Below the pieces are notes generated by a model, which saw nothing but the letters and a program-made list of their open reading frames with translations, was not told where the DNA came from and ran no database searches. DNA of 64,000 bases from Avedoeria sp964651245 (GTDB taxonomy: Bacteria; Chloroflexota; Anaerolineae; Epilineales; Epilineaceae): assembly GCA_964651245.1 (NCBI GenBank), contig CAZYVI010000007.1, positions 123,446 through 187,445 on the forward strand, read 5' to 3'. The number at the start of each line of letters is the position of its first letter. The first letter of the stretch is position 1. The position numbers and the translations under genes are program-made. Positions 44,255 to 52,148 of this stretch are shown piece after piece.

Positions 44255-45706
44255 ATGCGCATGTTCCTGCGGCTCACGACGCTGTTCGTCGTGGCGCTCG
44301 TCACGTTGTTGTTCGCGTTCGGGCTGGGCTATCGGTCGGCGGACCGGATCGATCCGGCGCTGACCGAGCCGCTGCGCGTCGCGCTCGCGGGCGCCGGCGC
44401 GGCCGACGCGTCGGCGCCGGCCGCGGCGGTCGAGGTGGCCGCCGAGCCGGCCGGCGACGGCCTGACCGACACCGGCTTCGACACGTTCTGGTCGGCGTGG
44501 CGGGCGATCACCGACACGTACGCCCTCGAGCTGCCCGAGAGCAAGCAGATCACCTACGGCGCGATCCGCGGCAGCCTGCGGGCGCTCAACGACCCGTACA
44601 CGCTGTTCAGCGACCCCGTCGACACGGAGATCCAGCGCCCCGAGCTCGAGGGCGAGTTCAGCGGCATCGGCGCGTTCGTGAACCAGAACGAAGAGGGCCA
44701 GCTGGTCATCCAGACGCCCATGCGCGGCCAGCCGGCCGAAAAGGCCGGCATCAAGGCCGGCGACATCGTCATCAAGGTCGACGGCAACGACATCTCCGGC
44801 CTGGAGACGAACGAGGCCGTGCTCCTCATCCGCGGCAAGAAGGGCACCACCGTCGTCCTGACGCTGCTGCGCGAGGGGGTGAGCGACCCGTTCGACATCG
44901 CGGTCGTGCGCGACACGATCAAGGTGCCCTCGGTGAACACCGCCGAGCTCATGACCGAGCGCGGCGCGCCGAGCGTGGGCTACATCGAGCTGACGGTCTT
45001 CGCCCAGGAGACGCGCGACGAGCTGCGGGCGGCCATCGAGGAGCTGCGGGGCCAGGGCATGGAGGCGCTGGTGCTCGACCTGCGCAACAACCCGGGCGGC
45101 TACCTGAACGCGGCGATCGGCGTCACGAGCGAGTTCGTCGACAGCGGCGTCGTCACGTATCGCGAGAACCGCGCCGGGGTGCGCCACGAGGAGCGCATCA
45201 TCCCCGGCGGCACGGCCTACGACCTGCCGCTGGTGGTGCTCGTCAACGGCGGCAGCGCCTCGGCCAGCGAGATCGTCGCCGGCGCGATCCGCGACCACGA
45301 CCGCGGCGTGCTGGTCGGCGAGCAGACGTTCGGCAAGGGCTCGGTCCAGAACGTCCACCACCTCTCCGACGGCTCGGAGCTGCGCGTGACGGTCGAGATC
45401 TGGCGCACGCCCGACGGCTCGCTCATCCACCGCCGCGGCATCGCCCCGCAGATCGTCGTCGTCCCGCCGCCGCGCCCGACGCCGACCCCCACCGCCACCG
45501 GCCCGACGCCGGCGCCCACGGCCACGCCGGCAGCGACGGCGACGGCGACCGCCGGTGGCCCGGACGCGGCGGACGCCACGGACGACGCGGGCGCGGACGC
45601 GGCCGATGCGGACAGCCCCGCGGAAGACGACGCCGACGAGCCGCCCGACGTTCAGCTCGACCGCGCCGTCGCCGAAGCGCTCGCGCTGCTGGGAGGCGCT
45701 CGATGA
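44255..45706 (+). CDS. ctpA: S41 family C-terminal processing protease with PDZ domain
   Basis: The 483-aa protease has an N-terminal membrane anchor/signal (residues 5-28), a linker, an N-domain, a PDZ domain (about 140-215, GIGAFVNQNEEGQLVI) and the S41 peptidase core with the catalytic dyad Ser336 (in NGGSASASE) and Lys361 (in TFGKGSVQ). A Thr/Pro and Asp/Ala-rich tail follows. Such proteases cut exported proteins near their C-termini. The stop overlaps the next S41-like gene by 4 bases. Confidence 0.92.
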   Translation: MRMFLRLTTLFVVALVTLLFAFGLGYRSADRIDPALTEPLRVALAGAGAADASAPAAAVEVAAEPAGDGLTDTGFDTFWSAWRAITDTYALELPESKQITYGAIRGSLRALNDPYTLFSDPVDTEIQRPELEGEFSGIGAFVNQNEEGQLVIQTPMRGQPAEKAGIKAGDIVIKVDGNDISGLETNEAVLLIRGKKGTTVVLTLLREGVSDPFDIAVVRDTIKVPSVNTAELMTERGAPSVGYIELTVFAQETRDELRAAIEELRGQGMEALVLDLRNNPGGYLNAAIGVTSEFVDSGVVTYRENRAGVRHEERIIPGGTAYDLPLVVLVNGGSASASEIVAGAIRDHDRGVLVGEQTFGKGSVQNVHHLSDGSELRVTVEIWRTPDGSLIHRRGIAPQIVVVPPPRPTPTPTATGPTPAPTATPAATATATAGGPDAADATDDAGADAADADSPAEDDADEPPDVQLDRAVAEALALLGGAR

Positions 45707-47157
45707 TGCCGCGCGACGACGGACCCGGCGGCGACCGCCACGACGTGCCTGCGGTCGCTGCGCTCGACGACGGCGCGGCCGACGGATCGACTCCCCCTGC
45801 CCCGCCGCCGTTCGACGCCACGCCCCCGGCTGGCCGCGGTCGCGGCGCGGTGCTGTTCGGCGTCGGCTTCGCGCTGATCGTGTCGGCGTGGCTGCTGGGC
45901 GTCGTGGCGCGGGTGGCGCAGCGCGAGGCGCCTGCCCTGCCCCCGTCCGACCTGCCGGCGCCCGATCAGTTTGGTCTGTACGGCGAAGCTTGGGATTATG
46001 TCAACCAAGAGTTCTTCGGCGACCGCCCCGCCCCGGCCGCCATCACCGACGGCGCGGTCGAGGGCATGGTCGAGGCGCTCGACGATCCCTGGGCGATGGT
46101 CTCGACGCCCGAGGCGGACGGCGGTGCGGCGGCCGGCGCGGACGGAGCCGCCGATGCGCCCGCGGCGCCCGCGTCGGACGCGGCAGACGGCGACGACCCG
46201 CTCTCGCCGACGTACGTCGGGCCGCTGGGCGTCTGGATCGTGGCCACCAGCCGCGGCGCGCGGATCCTGGCCGTCGAGCCGGACTCGCCGGCGGCCGCGG
46301 CCGAGCTGGCGGCGGGCGACCTCATCGTCCGCGCCCAAAACGGTCCGCTGGCAGACGATGGCGCCGTGGCAACGCCCGTGCCCACCGCCACGCCGGCCGA
46401 CGCATCGGACGACCCCGTCACGAGCGGCGACCGGGCGGCGCCGGTAGCCCAAAGCCTGGCGGATGCGTCGGAGCCGGCGGTCGAGGTCGTCGTCTCGCGC
46501 CGCGACACGACGTTGTTCGCGCGCACGCTCGAGCGGCGGGCGGAGGGCGCGGCAGCGGTGCCGGCGGCGGCGACGGCCGCGCTCGACGGAACGGTGCTGC
46601 GCATCCGCCTCCACCACCTGCTGCCCGGGGCGGCCGATGCGCTCGACGCGGCGCTGGACGCGGCGGGCGACGCGGGGGCGGCCGGCGGCATCGTGCTCGA
46701 CGTGCGCGACAACCCGGGCGGCAGCCGCGCCGAGCTGGCGCGGATCGCCGGGAGGTTCCTGCGCGGGCCGGTCTGGATCGAGGTCGACGCCGATGGCGAC
46801 GAGACGGTCCACGAGGCCGAGGGACCGGCCGACCTCGCGGCGCCGCTCGTCGTCCTGACGAACGGCGGCACCCACGACGAGGCCGAGATGCTGGCGGCGG
46901 CGCTGCGCGACGCGCGGCAGGCGCGGCTGGTGGGCGAGCCGAGCTACGGCCACGGGACGCTGCAGTCGTCGGTGCGGGCCGGGCGTCTGGTGCTGCGGCT
47001 CACCACCGGCACCTGGCGCTCGCCGGCGGGCACGGCGCTCGACGAGGCGGGCTTGGCGCCCGACGTCGAGGTGGCGGGCCGCAGCGAGCAGGACGCGGCG
47101 GCGCTGCGGCTGGCCGGCGGGGCGGCCGAGGCGAGCGCGCCGGGTCAAGGCGGCTGA
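45703..47157 (+). CDS. S41 family pseudoprotease
   Basis: The 484-aa product has a membrane anchor (about residues 46-68) and the S41 layout: an N-domain with ITDGAVEGMVEALDDPWAM, a PDZ-like part with a disordered insertion, and the core with VLDVRDNPGGSRAELARIAG. At the position of the catalytic Ser there is Asp392 (NGGTHDEAE against NGGSASASE of the neighbour) and at the Lys position His417 (SYGHGTLQ against TFGKGSVQ); the 25-residue spacing is kept. The protein should therefore lack protease activity and may act as partner or regulator of the active enzyme encoded just upstream, with which it overlaps by 4 bases. Confidence 0.8.
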   Translation: MMPRDDGPGGDRHDVPAVAALDDGAADGSTPPAPPPFDATPPAGRGRGAVLFGVGFALIVSAWLLGVVARVAQREAPALPPSDLPAPDQFGLYGEAWDYVNQEFFGDRPAPAAITDGAVEGMVEALDDPWAMVSTPEADGGAAAGADGAADAPAAPASDAADGDDPLSPTYVGPLGVWIVATSRGARILAVEPDSPAAAAELAAGDLIVRAQNGPLADDGAVATPVPTATPADASDDPVTSGDRAAPVAQSLADASEPAVEVVVSRRDTTLFARTLERRAEGAAAVPAAATAALDGTVLRIRLHHLLPGAADALDAALDAAGDAGAAGGIVLDVRDNPGGSRAELARIAGRFLRGPVWIEVDADGDETVHEAEGPADLAAPLVVLTNGGTHDEAEMLAAALRDARQARLVGEPSYGHGTLQSSVRAGRLVLRLTTGTWRSPAGTALDEAGLAPDVEVAGRSEQDAAALRLAGGAAEASAPGQGG

Positions 47158-47159
47158 CG

Positions 47160-47672
47160 ATGGCCGAGGACCGGCGCCGCGCAACGGCGAAACCGGCGCG
47201 GTCCAAAGACGAGGCGCCGCCGGTCAAGGTGCTGGCGTCGAACCGCCGGGCGCGGCACGACTACGAGATCGTCAAGACGGTCGAGGCGGGGATCGTGCTC
47301 TTGGGCAGCGAGATCAAGAGCGTCCGGGCGGGTCGCGTCAGCCTCCAAGAGGCCTACGTGGCGATCGACGGCGGCGAGGCATGGCTGGTGGGGGCCCACA
47401 TCGCGCCGTGGCAGGCGGGCAGCTACTCCGACCACGATCCGCTGCGGCGCCGCAAGTTGCTGCTGGCGGCCAAGGAGATCTTCGAGCTCGGCCGGACCGT
47501 CCAGCTCAAGGGCCTGACGCTGGTGCCGCTGCGGCTCTACCTCAAGGGCGGCTGGGCGAAGCTCGAGGTGGGGGTCGGGCGCGGCAAGAAGCACTACGAC
47601 AAGCGCGAGAGCCTCAAGGATCGCGACTCGGCGCGCGAGATGGCCCGGGCCACGGCGCGCGCCGACCGCTAG
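47160..47672 (+). CDS. smpB: SsrA-binding protein SmpB
   Basis: SmpB binds tmRNA and delivers it to stalled ribosomes. The 170-aa protein shows NRRARHDYEIVKTVEAGIVLLGSEIKSVRAGRVSLQEAYV and LHLP-like LKGLTLVPLRLYLKGGWAKLEVGVGRGKKHYDKRE, followed by the basic C-terminal tail. It is 2 bases after the pseudoprotease stop codon. No tmRNA gene was recognised in the window. Confidence 0.95.
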   Translation: MAEDRRRATAKPARSKDEAPPVKVLASNRRARHDYEIVKTVEAGIVLLGSEIKSVRAGRVSLQEAYVAIDGGEAWLVGAHIAPWQAGSYSDHDPLRRRKLLLAAKEIFELGRTVQLKGLTLVPLRLYLKGGWAKLEVGVGRGKKHYDKRESLKDRDSAREMARATARADR

Positions 47673-47679
47673 CGCACCG

Positions 47680-49173
47680 GTGGCGAAGCCGGTCGTCCTC
47701 CTCTACAACCCGCGCTCACCCTACCCGACGATGCCGCTGGGCCTGCTGGCGATCGGCTCGGCCTTGGACCGTTCGGCCGTGGACGTCGTGATCGTCGACG
47801 GGCGGCTCGAGCGCGACCCGGTGGCGGTGATCGCCCCCCTCCTGCCCCGCGCGCTGTGCCTGGGGGTGTCGGTGTTGACGGGCGCGCCGATCGCCGATGC
47901 GCTTGCCGTGAGCCGGGCGGTCAAGGCGCGCGCACCGCGGCTGCCGGTGGTCTGGGGCGGCTGGCATCCGTCGCTCTTCCCGGCCGGCTGCCTGGCGGAC
48001 GCGGCGGTCGACGTGACGGTCCAGGCGCAGGGCGAGGCGACGTTCGCGGCGATCTTGGCGGCGCTGGCGGACGGCGCGGCGGCGGCGGACCTCGTGGGCG
48101 TGCCGGGGTGCGTGGTGCGACGGGCGGGTGGCGATGCGGGCGACCGGGTGGTCGCGGTACACCACAACCCGCCGCGCCCACTCATCGCGGCCGACGACCT
48201 GCCGGCGCACGACTACGGCCTGATCGACGTGCCGGCGTTCTATGCGCGCAAGGGGCTGCGGCAGCTGGACTACATCACATCGTACGGCTGCCACTTCCGG
48301 TGCGACTTCTGCGCCGACCCGTTCGTCTACGGCCGGCGCTGGACCGGGCTGGCGCCCGAGCGTGTCGTGCACGAGTTGGACGAGCTGTGGCGGCGCTATG
48401 GGTTCGACGACGTGAGCTTCCAGGACGAGACGCTCTTTACGCATGCCGAGCGGGTCACGGCGATGGCGGAGGGGTTCCTGGGGCTGGGCCACGGATTCAG
48501 CTGGGCCGGCACGCTGCGCGCCGACCAGGCCGCGCGCATGTCCGACGCCGAGTTGGCGCACTGCCGGCGGGCAGGCCTGCGGCGGGTGCTGGTGGGCGTC
48601 GAGTCGGGCAGCCAGGCGATGCTCGACTGGATGCACAAGGACATCCGGCTCGATCAGGTCCTCGACACGGCGTCGCGCTGCAAGGGGCTCGGGATCGCGG
48701 TCCAGTTCCCGTTCATCGTGGGCTTCCCGGGCGAGTCGGCGGCCAGCGTCGACGCGACGCTCGGCCTGGCGGCGCGGCTGCGCCTGATAAGCCCGACGTT
48801 CGAGACGCCGGTGTTCTACTTCAAGCCCTACCCTGGCTCGGCGATCACCCAAGCGGCCGTCCGCGACGGCCACGCGCTGCCGGAATCCCTCGACGAGTGG
48901 TCCACGTTCGATCTCGACGCCGGCACCGGCCCGTGGGTCGCCCGCCGCACCCATCGCCGCACCGAACGCTACAAGCACTACGCGTCGCTCGCCTGGCGCG
49001 CGCGCCCGGCCTGGCGCCGGCCGGTGGCGGCGGCGGCGCGGTGGCGGCTGCGGCGGGGGTGGTACGGGGCGCCGGTGGAGGCGTGGGGGCGGGGGGTTGT
49101 GCGATGGGCGAGGGCGCTGCGGCCGTCGAGCCGACGTGGGGAAGCTCTGACGGGTGGCGGTCGTGATTCCTGA
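47680..49173 (+). CDS. B12-binding radical SAM protein
   Basis: The 497-aa protein has an N-terminal cobalamin-binding Rossmann-like domain (PMGLLAIGSAL, VDGRLERDP, VWGGWHPSLFP) and a radical SAM domain with the cluster motif CxxxCxxC in YGCHFRCDFCADPF, then RRVLVGVESGSQAMLDWMHK and FIVGFPGES. This BchE-like class makes methyl transfers or cyclisations on lipids and natural products. No biosynthetic cluster surrounds it, so the substrate is open. Start is GTG at 47680, 7 bases after smpB. Confidence 0.85.
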   Translation: MAKPVVLLYNPRSPYPTMPLGLLAIGSALDRSAVDVVIVDGRLERDPVAVIAPLLPRALCLGVSVLTGAPIADALAVSRAVKARAPRLPVVWGGWHPSLFPAGCLADAAVDVTVQAQGEATFAAILAALADGAAAADLVGVPGCVVRRAGGDAGDRVVAVHHNPPRPLIAADDLPAHDYGLIDVPAFYARKGLRQLDYITSYGCHFRCDFCADPFVYGRRWTGLAPERVVHELDELWRRYGFDDVSFQDETLFTHAERVTAMAEGFLGLGHGFSWAGTLRADQAARMSDAELAHCRRAGLRRVLVGVESGSQAMLDWMHKDIRLDQVLDTASRCKGLGIAVQFPFIVGFPGESAASVDATLGLAARLRLISPTFETPVFYFKPYPGSAITQAAVRDGHALPESLDEWSTFDLDAGTGPWVARRTHRRTERYKHYASLAWRARPAWRRPVAAAARWRLRRGWYGAPVEAWGRGVVRWARALRPSSRRGEALTGGGRDS

Positions 49174-49238
49174 ACGGGCGTTTGGCGGCCGCACGACACG
49201 TCGCGACGGACGGGCGGAGGGAGAGGCGCGGAGAGTGC

Positions 49239-49976
49239 CTAGCGGGCGCCGGGCTCGGACTCATCTGACGCGTGGTCAGGTGCCCGAGGTGGTATCGACG
49301 TCGATGCCGAGCGCTCGCGCAGCGCGTCCAACGCCTCGTCCCGCTCCAGCGAGGCCTGGCGATCGTTGTGCACCCATTGGGCGATCGACTCCGGTGTGTC
49401 GCCCCACGGGTGATCCTGCCCCATGCCGCTGCCGGCGGCCGTCTCGGCGGCTTCGACGAGCGCTCGGCGAATCTGCTCCCGCTCGGCTTCCTCCCGCAGC
49501 AGCGCCCTGGTCGCGTGCTGCGGCGAGCGCATCTGCAGCGGGCCACACGGCGCCTGCGCCAGCCGATCCTCGATCGCCCGAAGGTCCATCCACGGCCCAT
49601 GCTCCCGATAGGCCTCGATCATCCCGCAGAAGTCGTTGAGCGAACCCCGCACCTGACGGCTCGCCGTCTTGGCGTAGACCACGGAGGCCATCGCGGCCAT
49701 CTCGGCCCGGAGGACGGAATCTGGAGCCTCCAGGCGCCTCAAGTGCTCTGCTGCGGCATCGCACAGTCGACGGCCCACCTCCCTGACCGGTGCGGCCGGA
49801 ACGATGACGGGGAGCAGCGTCCGCGAGCTGACGGCCGCGACGAGCCATGTAGGACGAACGAACAGCACCGTCGCGTACCAGTCGCCCAGGAGGTTGTTGC
49901 CGGCCGCGTCCACCGGGGCCACGCTTATTGGCTTGACCCGCTCGAGCAGCTTCTTGGTGCAGCGAATCACGACCAC
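49239..49976 (-). CDS. DUF6933-like protein of unknown function
   Basis: The 245-aa protein starts VVIRCTKKLLERVK and has GDWYATVLFVRPTWLVAAVSSRTLLPVIVPAAP, a pattern I associate with small conserved proteins of the DUF6933 type, sometimes next to mobile genes. The C-terminal half is charged and helical (LREEAEREQIRRALVEAAET). No catalytic motif is evident. It marks the left edge of the accessory region and lies next to a recombinase remnant. Confidence 0.6.
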   Translation of the reverse strand: MVVIRCTKKLLERVKPISVAPVDAAGNNLLGDWYATVLFVRPTWLVAAVSSRTLLPVIVPAAPVREVGRRLCDAAAEHLRRLEAPDSVLRAEMAAMASVVYAKTASRQVRGSLNDFCGMIEAYREHGPWMDLRAIEDRLAQAPCGPLQMRSPQHATRALLREEAEREQIRRALVEAAETAAGSGMGQDHPWGDTPESIAQWVHNDRQASLERDEALDALRERSASTSIPPRAPDHASDESEPGAR

Positions 49977-50001
49977 GCGTCTTCCCTTCCCGGTCTTGCC
50001 G

Positions 50002-50112
50002 TCAACCGGCTCGACGTCGGAGGTAATCGTACAGCGTCGGCTTGGCGATGCCCACGAGCCGACAGATCTCGGCGATTGGCCGGTTGCCCCTCAACGTAGT
50101 GGTCGTAGCGGC
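50002..50112 (-). pseudogene. Remnant of a serine-recombinase C-terminal HTH
   Basis: The minus strand encodes LRGNRPIAEICRLVGIAKPTLYDYLRRRAG followed by a stop, the helix-turn-helix found at the C-terminus of resolvase/invertase recombinases. Upstream in this frame a stop codon appears at 50113-50115 and the catalytic domain is missing. It abuts a truncated 128-bp repeat. Interpreted as a decayed recombinase gene at the boundary of the accessory region. Confidence 0.6.
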
Positions 50113-50119
50113 TCACAGC

Positions 50120-50151
50120 CTCACCGCTTGACGATTCTCCCGCTGACAGAG
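50120..50151 (+). repeat. Truncated left end (32 bp) of the 128-bp repeat
   Basis: 28 of 32 bases match the first 32 bases of the full repeat that begins directly after it at 50152, in the same orientation, forming a truncated tandem copy. Confidence 0.7.
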
Positions 50152-50279
50152 CTCACAGCTTGACGCTTCTTCCGCCGACAGAGTACACGACAGTCGTGCT
50201 GGCGGCAGCAGCAGCGGCGCGCTGGAGAGTGGAGGGAACCGGCGATGGGCGCTTGGAGCGAGAAGCGTCAAGCTGTGAG
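50152..50279 (+). repeat. 128-bp repeat, copy with C-variant arms
   Basis: Full-length copy with perfect 19-bp terminal inverted repeats reading CTCACAGCTTGACGCTTCT and its complement. Position 8 is C and its partner is G, the reverse of the copies at 51979 and 55265. No 10-bp duplication flanks this single copy. Confidence 0.95.
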
Positions 50280-50454
50280 CCCAGTGCCCTTTCCACAAAA
50301 CGCTCCGAACTACTCTACCCACACTGAGTCTTATAGCCGAAACGCACTCTACTCGCCTCCGGCGGGCACCATCATAACAATACGCCATTAGCCAGGGCTC
50401 TGAATTGACACTTGCGCACCATCTTGGCATCCCAGTCTCCCTAACACCTCTCCC
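50280..50454. other. 175-bp spacer between inverted repeat copies
   Basis: Lower-GC sequence between two 128-bp repeats in opposite orientation. The only ORFs are extensions through the repeats; I see no gene, tRNA or clear promoter. It may be the remnant of a passenger segment. Confidence 0.45.
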
Positions 50455-50582
50455 CTCACAGCTTGACGCTTCTCGCTCCAAGCGCCCATCGCCGGTTCCC
50501 TCCACTCTCCAGCGCGCCGCTGCTGCTGCCGCCAGCACGACTGTCGTGTACTCTGTCGGCGGAAGAAGCGTCAAGCTGTGAG
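50455..50582 (-). repeat. 128-bp repeat, inverted C-variant copy
   Basis: Full-length copy in inverted orientation relative to 50152-50279, with the same C-variant arms. Flanks (ACCTCTCCCC and GCGGTCCTGT) show no direct duplication. Confidence 0.95.
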
Positions 50583-50696
50583 GCGGTCCTGTCCTGGGCA
50601 GTTGGGATAGATCCGATTGCACGTGCCGTACCCGATCGCTGACTGACGGATACATCTGAGTCGGTCCTCCGATAACGGTAAGCCAGAACACTCATG

Positions 50697-51978
50697 TCAC
50701 GGAGTTATCCCTGACAAGTAGCCAGTTGCAACCGACAACAGATCACTCTCTTCAATGTCTGCGCCGAGTAGAACACACCGAACTCGGCCTTTGATGAGGA
50801 ACGACAGGATGTAGTCGAAAAGGAGAGTGTCTTCTCCACTTGCTATCTCATTTGTTTCGGCAGTTCGCACCAAGTCGCCAAGCAGGTCATCGCCAACCAA
50901 TCGATCTTCTCTTTCGGCATAGACCGAACCCGTTCCGATTGGCCATGTAGCACCTTCAAGGGCTGGTGAATCAGGCCAGAACGCATCAAGGCCAATTGGT
51001 AGCGCCTGGCCAGCTCTGCCTTGAATCACAAGGATTCTAGCCCCCGAAGTCGTTGCCGTGACTTCCTGCGTCACAAACCAGCCTGCTGCTGGCGGTTCGT
51101 ACGAATCGTCCGGGTCGAGGGAGCGAAGGGTCGCGGTAACAAGCACCTGTTCGCCCAATACGAAACCGGAAGGCATCGTAGATTGGCTCGGTTCGACCAC
51201 GAGTTCGACATCGTGCTCATTAATGAGCTTGGCCTGGCCTGAAACCTGCGCTACAGTCTCGATCTTGTCGAACGTCGCACTCGAAATGTCGCGAGTCAGA
51301 TACTCGTCGTGCACCTCGCCACTGATCAATTCGGGGTCGATCCCTACTCCTAGCGTGGGCGTGATCGGGGCAAAGCGCAGTCCGGTGCTTGCGCCCGTCT
51401 GTAATTCGCTTTGCAGCTTCACCCCAGTCGATTCAATAATCCACAGGGTGCTGGTCATTACCCTAGATGCACCCGTGCCAATGCCGGGTACCTGGAGCTT
51501 TCGCGTCGCGACCCCGGCAATTGTCTCACTCCCGAGATCTATTAGTTGTCCCGTCGAAATCAGCGAATTGATTGACGACACGTCTATCACGGGAGTCATG
51601 TAGTCCGCCGCCAATGAAAGTAGCGTTGAGATCGAACTCTCCTCATTGAATAGGTTCCTGACGGAGTTGTCTACTACCTCTGGGAGCGGCCTCACAAGGT
51701 GGGTTCGCGTCTCCCTGGTCACAGGATCGGTTGGATCCAAGTGGGTCGCCAGCACCACGCCGCCGTTCATGTATCGCCCGCGGTGTATTCCTGAATCAGA
51801 GTAGACGTCGGACGTACTGAAGAGTGTCGGACTGACGATGACCGCGGTTCGCACGCCAACAGCGTTCCACGCCTCGCCGTTACGCTCCTGGATGTCTTGA
51901 GCAATGATATCCCCTTGAATTGTTGACGTTACGGGATGCTGAACGTCACTTACACAACCCTCTGTTAGGGCTGCGAGG
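50697..51978 (-). pseudogene. Exported lipoprotein-like gene, 5' end separated by mobile cassette 2
   Basis: The remaining ORF (about 427 aa) encodes an extracytoplasmic-looking protein (SDVQHPVTSTIQGDIIAQDI..., a LolA/LppX-like beta-rich pattern with LWIIESTGVKLQSEL) without an N-terminal signal; the only start now is a GTG inside the repeat end. Joining it in frame to 55443-55393 adds MWQRTAAIILFGCALAA, which continues as LTEGC, a signal peptide with a lipobox-like Cys, preceded by AAGGAG. The insertion of cassette 2 therefore removed the export signal from this gene. Family assignment is tentative; low GC like its surroundings. Confidence 0.75.
51969..51978. repeat. Left 10-bp target-site duplication of mobile cassette 2
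   Basis: GGCTGCGAGG directly before the repeat at 51979, identical to 55393-55402 directly after the repeat that ends at 55392. Confidence 0.93.
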
Positions 51979-52106
51979 CTCACAGGTTGACGCTTCTTCC
52001 GCCGACAGAGTACACGACTGTTGTGCTGGCGGCAGCAGCAGCGGCGCGTTGGAGAGTGGAGGGAACCGGCGATGGGCGCTTGGAGCGAGAAGCGTCAACC
52101 TGTGAG
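51979..52106 (+). repeat. 128-bp repeat, left end of cassette 2 (type copy)
   Basis: Terminal inverted repeats of 19 bp are perfect: CTCACAGGTTGACGCTTCT at 51979-51997 and its complement at 52088-52106. Internally CCGCC (51999-52003) can pair with GGCGG (52028-52032) and encloses a small hairpin CACG...TGTG, so the strand can fold into a branched structure. The copy is identical to 55265-55392. Several frames through it are open, which produces spurious ORFs. Confidence 0.95.
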
Positions 52107-52148
52107 GGCCAGTGTCCTTAGATCTATCCACTTCGAGGAAGATGCGAT

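Noticed and set aside
47143..47700. tmRNA gene expected near smpB
   Set aside because: No tRNA-like ends or tag-coding region could be found beside smpB or elsewhere in the window.
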